The notes: generated by a model from the letters alone, not told the origin. A stretch of DNA of 64,000 bases from Chinchilla lanigera (GCF_000276665.1 NW_004955459.1:15414882-15478881), one strand, 5' to 3'; shown: positions 34,643 to 46,680, counted from the stretch's first letter. Numbers and translations are program-made.

Positions 34643-35551
34643 GTTATGGCCTGTTTCTAGATGTCCCTCAAAGCCTCAGGCAGTCACAGAATTTTTCCTG
34701 AGGTGACAGTGTGTGATCGATTCATACTGCAAAGCTGGGATTAAGTGTGCTGGGATTAAGGGTGTGTGTTGGGGACAGTGAATTATAAATTGAGTCTAGG
34801 GGACATCTACACTTGTTCTTATCCTGTCTCTGGGCCAGATTGGAATGTGGAAACTCCCCACTCTTTTCTGGTCACAGCTGGAAGCCCTAATGACTGCTGT
34901 GGCACTCACAGGGCAAGATAAGACCTACTAAAGGGGATAGGGCACCTGGGGAAACTAGTTTCCTTATGACCCCCTTGTCTTTGTCCTTGTCCTCGTCCTT
35001 GCAAGAGTGCTTTGCTCCTGCTAGCCCACTGTAGTAGCTGTTACTGTTCCCGGGAACACCTACTGCCCTTCACGCATTGTCTTTGACTCAGATGTAATGA
35101 ATAAATACCAAGGTCTGGGAGACTCATGGCCTTTTGTTCCTAGAGAGCAACTGGTCAGCCCAGATCCCTGCTCTGCACCCCTCTATTTTGTCTTTTGCTC
35201 TTTTTTCCCTTCCCATCATGCACTGTAACTGGGCAGAAGATTGGAATCCACTGTGGGTCTCCACTAGGTGGGTGATTGCTGGATTGGTCCACTGAATGGA
35301 TTGGCACTGCCCTAATCCCGGTAGACTACATACAATATAAGGGACAGAAAGGGATTTGTCTTTTTTTCTCTCATTGCTCTTTGCTGTCTTCCACCACCAT
35401 GAACTGTTGCCTCTCTGCCATGTGCCGCTTTGCCTTGGAGGCAGCCAATTATGAACTGAAACCTCCACAAACTGTAAGCTACATAAACCTTTCCCCCTTT
35501 CCCTGTGGGTGTCAGGTATTTTGTCTCAGCAATGAGAAAAGTAACTAAGAC
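34643..35551 (+). repeat. ORR1-like MaLR LTR carrying an extra ~430-bp insert
   Basis: Starts tgttatggcctgtttctaga, ends gagaaaagtaactaagaca. Both ends match the LTRs at 42778 and 58876, which are only ~390 bp. The middle (about 34765-35180, tgttggggacagtgaattat ... ccctgctctgca) has no counterpart there and looks like a second LTR inserted inside. The flanks on both sides are minus-strand L1. Confidence 0.7.
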
Positions 35552-35930
35552 ATCCGCCATATTTAAGCTTGTGTGTTTGATTTATTTCACTTAACACTAT
35601 AGTTTCATGGTGCATTCATTTTCTAACAATCACTCAAGTTTATCTTCCTTCATGGCAGAGTGGTACTTTTCTGTGTGTAAATATCACATTTTCTTTATCC
35701 ATTCCTCTGTCGATGGGTATAGGCTGCCTCCAAGATTTAGCTAAACTGTGCTGCTATAAACATGGATATGCATGTATCACTATAAAACAATGTCTTTTAC
35801 CCTTTCAGGAAGATACCTAGAAGGGGAATAGCTGGATTTAATGCAATTTCTAGTTCTTTGAGGACTCTCCACTGATATCCATAGTGGTTGTACTAGTTTA
35901 CATTCTAACAATACTGAAAATTTCTTTTTT
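35552..35930 (-). mobile_element. L1 fragment, antisense
   Basis: ctttatccattcctctgtcg, then gctgctataaacatggatat, then aggactctccactgatatcc. The part left of the LTR (about 34440-34642) appears to belong to the same L1. Confidence 0.8.
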
Positions 35931-37250
35931 CTCCTACAGCTTGAGATAATGAAAAAGCTGCATAAATAATATGTTCCTTTGGCACAAATGGCAGATATGA
36001 AGTGACTTTATGTCCTTTATGTACAAAACATCTTTAGCTTTAGCTTGTAGTAACACATCACATGGTATAATATTGGTAAGTAATTCAAAAATAATGTGTC
36101 CTCTCCTTTTTAAAATTAGATTCAGAAAAACCTGAAGCAACATACAGCACTGGTTAGCTTTCCAACTGTTGGACATAATACCTGACAGTCACAGCTTAAA
36201 GGAGGGAAGGTTTCATTTAGCTCATGGTTGAGGGGGATGGGGTCCATAATCAACTTGCTCCAAGGCAGGAAGATCATGGCAGAGCAAAGCTGCTTAGTTC
36301 TTAGCAGCTGGGGAGCAGACAGGGGAAAAGCAAGGAAGAGTGAAGGGAATATATATATTATCCAAAGCCGCACCTCCATGATCCACACACACATACTTGG
36401 TGTGCGCTTAACCAGTCTGCTGGGCATCTCTTAATCCAGTGACACTGACGTACATGGATTAATGGTCGCGAGCACCTTTGCAATTACTGCCGAGATGTCT
36501 CAGAGGGCACTGGGTTAATAGAAGTGGAAGGGAACAGAAGAAGCGGCAGCTGCTGGTCACTGAGAAGAAGGAATCTATTTACTGCAAGGATTTGTAAGGG
36601 CAGCACTTCGCTACTGGGATTTGGGAAGTCTGTTTTGAAATTGGAATTAAATTTTGTGGGCTAACTCATAAATGGGGAAGTACATTTTCCTAAATATAAA
36701 ATATATATTAGCTAACTTGGGGCCATAATTGGAAAAATCCTTGTCCTTAGCCTATAGAGTATAACAGAAATATAGGAGCTTGCACATAAGATACAAGTAC
36801 ACAGAGTTTGAAGGAATTGTGCGTGGGGAGAAGCATACAGTTTAGAGTTGGAATAAAAAAGTGTGAGGGAGTAATGGGAAACAGAAAAGCCAATTATAAA
36901 GAACTTTGAATCTGTCAGCCTAAGCAGAGTTCGAAAGAAGTAGTGAAGGACTCTCCAAGTCATAGTAACACCGCAAACTTCTCCCTCCTATCTGATGCAT
37001 GTCCCTTTTGTTCAGCGTGGGCCTCTGTCCACGGCATCTTTGTTCTGAGCCTGGGCTGAGGAAGCAGCCTCTATAAGGGCTGTCATCAGTTCTGGCTGAG
37101 GGAAAAGAGAACACGGCCCAGCTGTGTGAGAGCTCTCATGGTATGCTCTTGGTATGGTACTGCTTCTGTCATGCCACTGGCCAAAGCCAGTTGTGTGGCC
37201 CAGTCTACCATCCATGGAGAAGGGAAATGTCATTAGCCCTTGTGAAAGTT
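35931..37250. other. Intergenic, nothing recognised
   Basis: Mixed composition. No repeat that I can name and no exon. Confidence 0.4.
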
Positions 37251-37251
37251 A

Positions 37252-37562
37252 AGCTTAATTGTCAACTTGATTGGCTTGGGAGCTGCCCAGGGAATTAGCA
37301 AAGTATACTTCTGAGTCCTGGAGTCATGGCCTTGGGATCTATATCTGGTTCCCTGTCTCTCCCTCTGGGAGCAGTTCCCCTGCTCCGCTTTCCAGCAGTC
37401 ATGAACTGCTCTCCTCTGTCCTCCCCTTCCAACGGGATGTTCCTGGCTTGAAACCAGCTTCCCATGTCACGAACCCCTGAAACACAAGCCAAATTAAACC
37501 TTTATCCCTTTAAATTGTGGGTGTTGAGTGTTTGGAGCCAGCAACAGGAAAGCTGATAAATA
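37252..37562 (+). repeat. Medium-reiterated rodent repeat (LTR- or URR-like)
   Basis: Begins ttaagcttaattgtcaactt then gattggcttgg; ends caagccaaattaaaccttta then aacaggaaagctgataaat. The end resembles MaLR/URR-type repeats. Exact family not certain. Confidence 0.5.
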
Positions 37563-37689
37563 GTCAGCTTATAGGAAGGGACAGCAAACACTTTGAACAA
37601 TTTACTAAAAACTTTGAGAACCAGCGTGAGTTTTTGCACTTAACTTTTTAGATGATTCCAAGCCATGGCAAGTTTTGGGCAAGATTCTG

Positions 37690-37868
37690 TGGCTTGCACA
37701 GCTTTGTAAATAGGGAGGGGAAGATGGGCTGAAGGGAGGGGGGGATTGGGAAAAAAAGAATCAAAATATATAGGTGCAAATTGTACCCATGTATGGGTAC
37801 AAATTCCCTATGATGAGTAAGATCATAATGTATATCTAACGTGTGCCAATAAACTTAACTAAGAAAGA
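37690..37868 (+). mobile_element. Probable L1 3'-UTR end with G-rich tract
   Basis: A G-rich run (37713-37744: gggagggg, gggagggggg) then an AT-rich end with caataaacttaactaag, the layout of rodent L1 3' UTRs. Confidence 0.5.
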
Positions 37869-37884
37869 ATATCAGAGTCGTTTT

Positions 37885-37922
37885 TATATGACTGTGTGTG
37901 TGTGTGTATGTGTGTGTGTGCA
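37885..37922. repeat. (TG)n microsatellite
   Basis: Interrupted TG/TATG repeat. Confidence 0.9.
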
Positions 37923-37929
37923 CAAGAAT

Positions 37930-38068
37930 TCACTAGGGGTCTTGTTATACATGTAGGTGCCAGAATCACAAATGATCGCATTGAACCTGGGAATCTGCAT
38001 TTTCAGTAAGCAACCAGGTGAGTAGTACATAAATGTTCCACAGGCCTCATTTTAAGAAACCCTGGATT
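37930..38068. repeat. Possible hAT-Charlie/MER fragment
   Basis: gggaatctgcattttcagta, then ttttaagaaaccctggatta resembles the same MER text as at 29985. Confidence 0.4.
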
Positions 38069-38079
38069 AGCTAAAGAGT

Positions 38080-39480
38080 AAGGATCAAGTACGCCCAGGT
38101 GAGGTTGAGCCATGAGGCAGGACGGGCGGGCCCAGGTGTGATGTGGACGCGGTAAGTGGGCAGAGCTGGCGCGAACAATGACTCCACCGGGTACAAAGAA
38201 ATAAATAGCTTTAGGAGTGGAGATTAAGAATAGCAGCGTATCTTGATCTTTCCTGAGAAGCGGGTGGCAAGTTTATCCGATGAGAGAAAGAGGTGGGAGT
38301 TACAGGAGAGGAAAAGCAATATAAACGGGAAGTTTGAGGAAATGCAACGCTTGTAGTTTTCCGGAAAGTGTTGGTAAAACTTTCCACCTCAAATTTGTTT
38401 TACCTTTAGCCAGCAGGGGGCGCTCAGGTCGCGCCTATGCTGATGATTGGGCGCGCAGACAACACCAGCTTTGGTTGAATAGGATTATTAACCCGACCTA
38501 CCACGTAGTAGTATTTTGAGCGCTTCATTTATTACTTTTATAGCTGTGAACCTTCATAGAAGAAACTTTTAAGGTTTCTCTTTAATAATTAAGGCATCTA
38601 GTCTTTTTTTTGAACTGCCAATTCTTATAGTCAAAAAGAAATTAATTCCATCGAATTTATGGGACATTACCCCTTTATTGACTTCACTTGAGGCAGTGAA
38701 AAAAGATTAGGAAAGGGAGGAGAAAAGACCCAGAAAAGAGAAAAACGCGTTTGTAGCATGACTCCTAGAAGGGGGGTTGCTGTGCTCCAGGCTACGGGGG
38801 ATACACGGTATTACCCGCTGGCTGGTCTCTTTCCGGAGAGATTGTGCTGATTTACTTTTGCAGCAAGAATGTTGAAAGTCTTATTTCCTACAGCTGCTAA
38901 CAAACTACCCTACGCTTACACTTTTCAATATTTGCCATTTGGACAGGGGCAAATATGGAATTCTGGGGGATTTTAACTTGCCTCTCAGAGGATGGACACT
39001 TTTTCATATTTAAATCCTAGTTCAATGCGTTTTGCCTCTGGGAATTGTAAGCGCGTGGTCTTTGCCAATAGGTCTTATTGATTCCTAGGAATTCTTTTTA
39101 TGAGGTCAATCAAAAGATTCAGTTAACAATAGAATAAACTGTGCTTTTCAGTAGATGTTTGCCTGATGAATGACCTTTGAGTATTGCCCTCCTGTGCCTG
39201 CTTACTTGATCCACTAATGACGTAACAGGTTGCAAAGTGTCTAAAACTACTGTTTTAAATCAGCTTGGGGCAGACCGCTGTGTGGAATCGTTTGCCTGGA
39301 GAGGGCCACGTTTCTTTCATTTTATAGTTCATTTCAATGTGGAGAAGAGCCGGGCGTTAAACGATGATGCATTAGGTAAATGTGGTGGTTGGAACACTTC
39401 ACCACCGCATGGTGAGTGGTGTGCGCGGATTCGCAGCGCTTAAAATGGCGAATTTTCAGAGAGCGCTGTGGATATGCCGG
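38080..39480. other. Repeat-poor CpG-containing block, candidate regulatory region
   Basis: No repeat recognised over about 1.4 kb. CpGs occur throughout, and single sites of interest are a CTCF-type motif (38409-38424), TGACGTAA (39218-39225) and an AAAATGGCG YY1-like site (39442-39450). Function is inference only. Confidence 0.4.
38409..38424 (+). promoter_or_regulatory. CTCF-type binding motif
   Basis: gccagcagggggcgct fits the CTCF core (CCASYAG then RKGGCRS) at every position and is not inside a SINE. Confidence 0.65.
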
Positions 39481-40261
39481 ACTGCGATAGATGCTCACGA
39501 TTTCGTGGCCTTTTGAGTGCGGCAGGTAATCATGAAAGCTCCACCGTTACTCTCCCTCAGACTTGTGGGCTTGCATTTCTTGGTAATGAGATTATATTTG
39601 TTTTACATCAGTTTGAGATACAATTCACGTCCTATACAACTCCTCAAAGGGTATGACTCAATAGCCTTTTGTCTAATCAGAGTTGTGCAAACATCACCAT
39701 AGTCAGTTTTAGAACTTTTTCACCCCCAAACAAACCCTGTGCCCTGCAACGTTGCCCCACAACTTCCAGGTGTCCCCGCTTTAAGCAACCGCAAACCTTT
39801 CAGTTGCTACAGGTTGGCCTATTCTAGACATTCTGTGCAAATGGAGCCATACAGTCGGTGGCCTTTTGTGAGTGGCTTTTTAAACTGAGCATAATGCTTT
39901 CAAGGTTCATCCACATAGTATGTGTTTGTACTTAGTTTCTCTGTATTGTGGAATAGTGTTCTATCGTACGGATTCACCGCATTTCTTTATCCACTCATCC
40001 GCTGATGGACATTTCATTGTTTCCACTTGTGGCTATTTTGAATAGTGCTGCTATGAATACTGGCGCACACCTTGTTGAGCGGAGGTATATTTGCATGTCT
40101 CTTGGGTACAGTATAGATCTGCTGTGGAACTGCTGTGTCAAATGGGAACTCTGTGTTTAATGTCTTGAGAAATCTTTCAGTGCCTTCCTGCAGTGATGTG
40201 GCAGTGTTCCACTGTCTTCACACCTCACCGACACTCACTATATTCTGGTTTTGGGGCTTGT

Positions 40262-40293
<32 letters not shown>

Positions 40294-40439
40294 ACACGTG
40301 TGTGTATGTGTGTGTGTTTATTAGTTTTCATTCTAGCATCCTAGTAGACCAAAGTGGAATCTCACTATGATTCTTTGGTTTTATTTGTATTTTTATGGCT
40401 ATGGTTATGGTGGTTCATTTTATTTTTCAACTTTGACTA

Positions 40440-40830
40440 CAGAGAGTTGATCAAACCTATCTCTGGTGTGTCTGTGAGGGGTTTCGGGAAGAACTTAGCA
40501 TTTGAATTGGCAGAGTGAGTAAAGCAAAGCCCCCCCCCCCATTGTAGGGAACCTCTTCCATATGTTGAAGGCTTTCACAGAACAAAAGGTCAAGGATGGT
40601 TGAAATAGCTCCCCTTGATGTCAGCCTTCTTTATTTCTGCATTCCTGTTCTCAGGCCTTCAAACTTCACCCTCAGCTCCTGGATCTCCAGCTTGCAAATA
40701 GTTCATCGTGGGACTCAGCCACAACAATCATTTGAGCCCTTCAGTACCTCATGATATATAAACAAGCAAGAGAGCAAATGACAAATCCTATTGGTTGTTT
40801 CTCTGGAGAACACAGACTAATATCACCCTT
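40440..40830 (+). mobile_element. Medium-reiterated repeat inserted in L1
   Basis: Starts gagttgatcaaacctatctc then gtgtgtctgtgaggggtttc; ends tattggttgtttctctggag then aacacagactaatat. A well-known class of mammalian repeat with such ends; family name not certain. Confidence 0.6.
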
Positions 40831-41110
40831 TATGTATTTTTTTACTGTGGTAACAATACACATTACATAAAATGTATCCCTTTAACCATTTGTAGGTGTA
40901 CAGTTCAGTGGCGCTAACTGCATTCATAGTCTATGCATTTGGTGGCTTTGGTTTACATTTCCCTGGTGACTAATGTGGCGCATCGTTTCCCTGTGGTTTT
41001 GGACCATCCGCATATCTTCCTTGGAGAAACGCCTCCTCAAGTTCTTTGCTTGTCCCTAGATTGAGTTGTAGTTTTGTCATTGAGTTGTAATAATTCTTTA
41101 TAGATTCAGT

Positions 41111-41610
41111 ACCTGCAGGATTTAATTTATAGAGGTGATTTACTGAGAGGTCGATGCCATTGACGGAGGAGGAGGGAGCACAGCACGACACACGGAGCGG
41201 CAGGGGGACACTGGGAGGTCATGAGGCACTGGCCTGGAGGGAAGGCCAGGAATAGCTTTTGGTGAGACTTCTGCAGGAAGGGGCAGGGACGCGGAGAGAG
41301 AAGCTTGAGCACGACTGAGTAATTCCGCCTTGTGTGGGCTGCAGTAGCGGTCTCTAGTTGCCTGGCACCTGGCCCTGGGATGACATCCTGTTTGAAAAAT
41401 ACCAGCTTGGAGTGTGAAAATTCACGAAGAGGGTGGGTGGCGGCACACCTGGATTGGATCAGCCGGACTGAAGGGGGAAGTAGAATTCCAGGCAGGCTGA
41501 GCTGCAGGAGAGAGGAAAACTCTTCGGCTGACAGTTCAGCCCTGTAGTTAATGGATGCCAAATACATATCTAGGATCTAACAAAACATAGAACCATACTA
41601 GACACTGAAC
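41111..41610. other. ~500-bp GC-richer block interrupting L1
   Basis: L1 text stops after gattcagtacctgc and resumes at ggcaaatactgtcgactcta. The intervening GC-rich sequence is not L1. Probably a later insertion, but no clear TSD was found. The 146-codon frame on the minus strand (41127-41567) has no family signature. Confidence 0.5.
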
Positions 41611-41877
41611 AGAAACAGGCTGGCAAATACTGTCGACTCTATGAGTTACCTTTTTCACTTCTTTGACTGTGTTCTTTGGTACACAAAGGTCTTACATTTT
41701 GGTAAAGTTTATTTTACCTGTTTCTCCCTGTTATCGCTTGTGTTTTTGGTACCATGTCTAGAATTCCACTGCCAAATCTAAAAGTATAAAGATTTACATC
41801 TATCTATTCTTTGAAGGGTTTCATAGTTCAACTCTTAATTTTAGGACTTTGTTCCTTGAATTTTTTTGTTTTGTTCT

Positions 41878-41945
41878 GTTTGTGGCACTAGGGATGAAAC
41901 CCAGGGCCTTTCACGTGCTGGGTAACTGAGTGCACATAATCGTGG
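41878..41945 (-). repeat. Degraded ID-like SINE
   Basis: tggcactagggatgaaaccc, then agggcctttcacgtgctggg. Weak. Confidence 0.45.
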
Positions 41946-42182
41946 GTTAAGTTTTGTTTGGTGTGAGGTGGGATGCCTATTCTTAAAATCTTGCATGTTA
42001 TAAAGAAATAACTCTGTGAAAGACAATTCGTTAATGTGTATTACAAATATTATTGCCCTTCCCGAGTCTCTGGTAACTGTCATTTTCCTCTTTAATTTTA
42101 TGAACTTGACTTACCTGGACACCACATGTGAGATCTCATGACATCTGTCTCTCTGTATATGCACATTTCTTATATATCTGTG

Positions 42183-42595
42183 TCTTAGTCCATTATATGT
42201 AGCAGTAACAGAATACCTAAGACTGGGAAATTAATAAAGTAAAGAGATTTATTTAGCTTATAGCTCTGGAGATAGGGAAGTTCAAGGACATGGTGCTGGC
42301 ATCTTCTTGCCTGTTGATGAGGGTTTCATGCTGGTCTGTGCATAGTGGAAGAGCAGAAGGGCAAGCTGATGTGTGCAGGAGAAACAATACGCAGCGATAA
42401 CCTTGCTTTATAATACCCTGTTCTTGGAACTAATCCAGTTAGGTGAGAGCTGGAAATCACTCCTATGAAACAGCATCAATCTATTCATGAGAACTCTGGC
42501 CTCGTGATCTAAATACCTCCCATAGTTCCTTGTCCCGATATTGCCAAGCTGAGGAATTAAGACTCAGCCTGAGTTTCAGTGGGATAAACCATCTT
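42183..42595 (-). repeat. MST/MLT-like MaLR LTR, antisense
   Basis: Starts tcttagtccattatatgtag, then aacagaatacctaagactgg, then gagatttatttagcttatag; later tcatgagaactctggcctcg: the reverse of a MaLR LTR. Confidence 0.8.
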
Positions 42596-42777
42596 TGAAC
42601 AATATGGAAAGAAGCTGTACAAGAATTTGTAAGAATCCAAGAGTAGCAGATTCCTACCTGGAGAATAGGCATTCAGTGTATGAGACAAATGAGGGAGAAT
42701 TGTTCCAGGCTGCATTTATTTTACTGTTTTCTACAAGATGGGCATATATGACCAAGCAGTTGAATAAGTATATGTAT

Positions 42778-43174
42778 TATGGTTTGTCTAGCTATCCCCT
42801 AGCCCCAAAGCCTCATGCAGTCATGAGTGGGCTTTTCAGGGGTGGCTGAATCTAGAGTTTGTGATTGATTTGTGTTCCAATGGTGGTATTAAGAGTGTGA
42901 GTGTTATACCTGCCCTAGGGCAGGTAGCTTGCATATACTACAAAGGAGGGAAAGCAGCTTGTCTGCTCTCTCCCTGCCTTGTTTGCTTTTGCTGTCTTCT
43001 GCAGTCTTGAACAATTTCTCCTCTGCAATGCCCCTCTGCCGTGCCAACCTGCCTTGGGCCTAGCTGATTATGGACTGAAACATCTACAAACCACGAGCTA
43101 AATAAACCTTCTCTCCCTTAACTTGTGAGTGTTGGGTATTCTGTCTCAGCAATGAGAGAAAAGTAACTAAGACA
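42778..43174 (+). repeat. ORR1-like MaLR LTR
   Basis: tatggtttgtctagctatcc to agagaaaagtaactaagaca. Ends like the copies at 34643 and 58876. Contains the gactgaaacatctacaaacc and ctaaataaacctt segments, the latter a possible poly(A) signal. Confidence 0.75.
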
Positions 43175-44400
43175 ATATGTTAAGATTTAAAAAGAAACTC
43201 CTTCAGGAAAAGACAAAAGGTGGAAAGAGTGGATAAAACGCCCTTAACCTAGTTTTCTCATAACTAATAATGCATTACATTATCTGGGTTCTCATGGCGC
43301 CAATGCACGAAATACAGGCTAGCGCATATTAGAATTGCGGTCTGTGGCCACAGAGCAAAGCGGCGAACTGGTACCCGGGAAGCCGGACTAGTGGGCGTGG
43401 CCTCATTCATGCAATAATGAGCAGACATTACACAGGAAGCTCTCCGTGCCTGGAGTCTGAAGGGAGGCCTGTTCCAGAAGCCCTCTCTGTTGAGGAACAG
43501 AAGCCTGACTGAATACGTGGTTTCATCCTTTCCCAGTAAGGCTCTCACAGCTCAAGTTCCTGCATTCCAGTCCTCAGGCAACAAGACTAAGGTACCCTTG
43601 AGGAGAATGACCCTCCCTAGCAAATCCGTGTCTGTCTTTCAGCTTGGAAAAATCAGACAGGGGTGAAAACCTCACTGCTGATGATCCATTCTTATGGTTA
43701 TTTTGGAGAGTTTGCCCTTGTCTTTAAACATTTCTAAAGTTGTCTTTTGAGATTGTTCCCCGCATCCCTCATAAAAACAGTTGTGGTCATTGCCTCTCTT
43801 TGCTGAAAGAGCACTTTTCTCTCGACTATCAAATTCCCCACTGAACATTTATTTTCTCCTTCTGACTTCTGTGGTTATTAGCCCTGCAACAGGAGCACAA
43901 TCAGCCCCAGACGTGAACTGAGGCCTAAAATCTAACAAAATGCGCAGTAGTCACTACGTGAACTTTTAACCTCAGTGTGTGCTGGACAAAAAGGCGCGTC
44001 CTCATGTGCAGTTCTGACACGCAGGCACTTGGCATTCTGGGAACAAGTGTCGCACAGTTGAAGACGGAGGTGTGCAGTGTGAGGAAGGAGGTGAGCCCAC
44101 TTCCGTGCTTTCATCTTCCTCCGAGCAGGAGCCAAAAATACCTACTTCATAAGTAAGAAAGATGAAGAACCGTAGTCATCAGTGAAGTGTTGGGGGGGCA
44201 GCACCGGTACAATAAGGTCAACCTAAAAAAAGAAAAAGGACCCCAGAAAACAATCTTATTTTAGAACCATAATAAAAATACATGGTTCATAAATATAATA
44301 CAGTGCCCCAAAGTCCTTTTATACTGTAGAGAAAAGTGTGTTTTCCAAAAGACAAAGTCTAGAACAAAACTGAGTCACCAGCAAAATTCTCAACAAACTG
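43175..44400. other. Intergenic, nothing recognised
   Basis: 43260-43560 is CpG-containing (ggcgccaatgcac, gggcgtggcc, an SP/KLF-type box). The rest is ordinary. Confidence 0.4.
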
Positions 44401-44479
44401 ATGGCTTCAAAAGAAAAAAACAGTTGGGGTGAGGTAAAGGAGAAAAAGAAAGAAGGAAGATAGCTAAGATAATCGTACC

Positions 44480-44665
44480 ACTAATTTCTATTGATTTATT
44501 GAAAGGAACAGTTAATGCTTATTATTATTATTATTATTATTATTATTTTACCAATTTTGCATGCTTATATCTGGTAATCTGAACAACTACTTTGAAGGCA
44601 ACAATATGCAATGGAACAACCATTGCTGAATTCTTATCATCCTGTTTTTCTGAAATTCTGTGTTA
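44480..44665 (+). repeat. Unassigned ~240-bp element, copy 2
   Basis: Contains ctaatttctattgatttatt and atctggtaatctgaacaact, closely matching the other two copies. An (ATT)n tract (44519-44548) lies inside. The upstream purine-rich 80 bp also match copy 1. Confidence 0.7.
44519..44548. repeat. (ATT)n microsatellite
   Basis: About ten ATT units inside the unassigned element. Confidence 0.95.
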
Positions 44666-46680
44666 AAGTAAAATTTAAATATTTTATTTCAAAATAAATA
44701 TCGATGGCTTCTTTTAAAGACTGATGCTAATTGAGTCCAGTTGTAACTGGAAGCTGAAAGAAAAGTTACCCAGCTAAACTCAAAGCTGTTGTCCTTTTCC
44801 TGGACAGAGCCCCGGATACCCTCCCTGCTGGGGCAGCGAGGATAACGGTGCCAATGGGAGATACTGAAGCCCTGGCTTCTGTTGCTAGGAATTCCCCTGT
44901 CTTTTCTGGAAACACAGGATCTAAGGAGTAAAGATGAGCCACCAAGAGCCAGAAAGCAATGGAGAGCTCAATTTTGAAAAATGGGAACGAGCTGACAGAA
45001 GTTGAGCGCACAAGCCCACTCTATTCCTCCTGCCTTACTGGCATAAGACAGCTCCTACGTTACTTCCATTCACCTGAAAGTAGACTCAAACCTTCTACTT
45101 TATTGTTTCTTTAACAATACCCTCTTATTAAACTTCCCCACCGAGTCAATTTGACCAGCCTCATTCCACGACCTGATGTTGAAAACTTGGAGGCAACTTG
45201 AAAGCATTTTTACCTCATGTCTCCAGAAGTCATTAATTGCAGCTAGTTCTTTCTTGGCAGAGTTAGGCTTTCCTTGTTCATTGTGTAGAGGCTTAAAAGG
45301 GAATGAATGAAACTCTACCTTCCGATCATTACTGGGTTCCTCATCTTCAATAAGAAGAAGCATAGCCACTTGATTAGAATCTCCAGGGACGCAAACTCAT
45401 CTCTTCCAAGGAGAAGCCTGGCTCAATGGTGGATAGCTCTGGCTTAGCAGATTTCCTTGCGTTTTGCTGGCATTTGTGTCCTTAAGAGCTGGGTGTTACC
45501 CCATGGCGCAAGGCTGATTCCTCTTTCCCCTGAGGACCCTTCAGACACAGGAGAATGTGTCTCATCTTAGGTCTATCTCCAGAACTACGAACTACTTAAC
45601 ATCTGGCTTGTCACACCTCTCCCCACAAATTTGGCCGGGCTACCGTTGGGTTTATCAAAAAAAGCTTTATCTTTGTTAATCACCTGTTGAGTAATCACCA
45701 GAGAGTCCTTGCTTTTTCATGCTAAAGCTTTTTATTTTTTTGGTCCCTGCCTGGTATATAACCCAAGAAAGCCATCCTGCTCTGCTTAAATCAATTATGA
45801 ATGTTCTCTTAACACTGCTCATCTCTTCTTCTAACTTAATTCTTTCCTGGTGGCTCCTCATCGGCAAGTGTGTGCTGCTTTCTTGAAAATCGTAAAATCT
45901 GTATGGCCCCAAGGATCTACCTTCTCTGTAAAACCACCGAACAGTATTGTCCTCAATTGTTTGACAGGTACTTTGAATTCTTTCTCATAGGTATACACCC
46001 TAGGTCAGACGTCCTGAGGAAACGTTTTGAAGTGGAGATTTCTGTGGAGGAAGTTCAGGGAGGAAGGGAGAGGAGAAAGACTGGGCATAGCAGAGATGAG
46101 AACTGTAACTCAGCTGTGACAGAGGCTTCAGAAGAGTCACAGAGCACGCATGGCTGGGTGGGCTTCTAGGTTGTCTCTTCTTGAGGGAAGGATGGGGATT
46201 AGAGGGTTGAAGGCTGGCCTATCTATCCCTATGTGGACCAGTCACTGAATGTGCAGTCAGATTGGTCTAGGGAAGGAGCATGACCTTGAAGAGACAGCTT
46301 CCTTTTGACAAGAAAAAGTCTAGCTATGAGTTCTCAGGTGCCAACAATTCCAGCATTTAAGGTGGACTGCCAAGGTCTATAGGGAGATTCTATATGGCAA
46401 TTTGTTAACATCCTTAACAAGGATAAGCACCAAGTTTCAGGTGATTCCAATGTATCTCCTGGTAGGAACCACTGCTCTAGCTCTTCTGGGTGACTGTAGG
46501 GGCCAAGTATTGTGTATGTTCCTCAGAACCTAACATTACACTGTATGTTGTAAGGGAACAGGTGAATATAGGTCAGAATTGTTGAGGAGGGTTAAGATTT
46601 GAAATCCCACTAATATTGTACAGTTTGGATGTGTTTTTGACTTAGGAATTAGGAAATACCTATAATTTGATACAAAATAC
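44666..46680. other. Intergenic, no gene supported
   Basis: Two kilobases without a repeat I can name. A minus-strand frame at 45100-45369 has protein-like composition but no recognised family. The text at 46400-46490 resembles a MER/Charlie end. Confidence 0.4.

Larger units (their letters stand above)
39600..42180 (-). mobile_element. L1 remnant, antisense, twice interrupted
   Basis: Antisense L1 text in order: ctgtattgtggaatagtgtt, atccactcatccgctgatgg, gtaacaatacacattacata, gttctttgcttgtccctaga, ttctttggtacacaaaggtc. Interrupted at 40440-40830 and about 41111-41610 by unrelated sequence and near 41878 by an ID-like relic. Contains a TG microsatellite (40265-40318). Confidence 0.8.

Noticed and set aside
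44519..44548. CRISPR-like regular repeats
   Set aside because: Simple (ATT)n microsatellite; no spacers, and the genome is mammalian.
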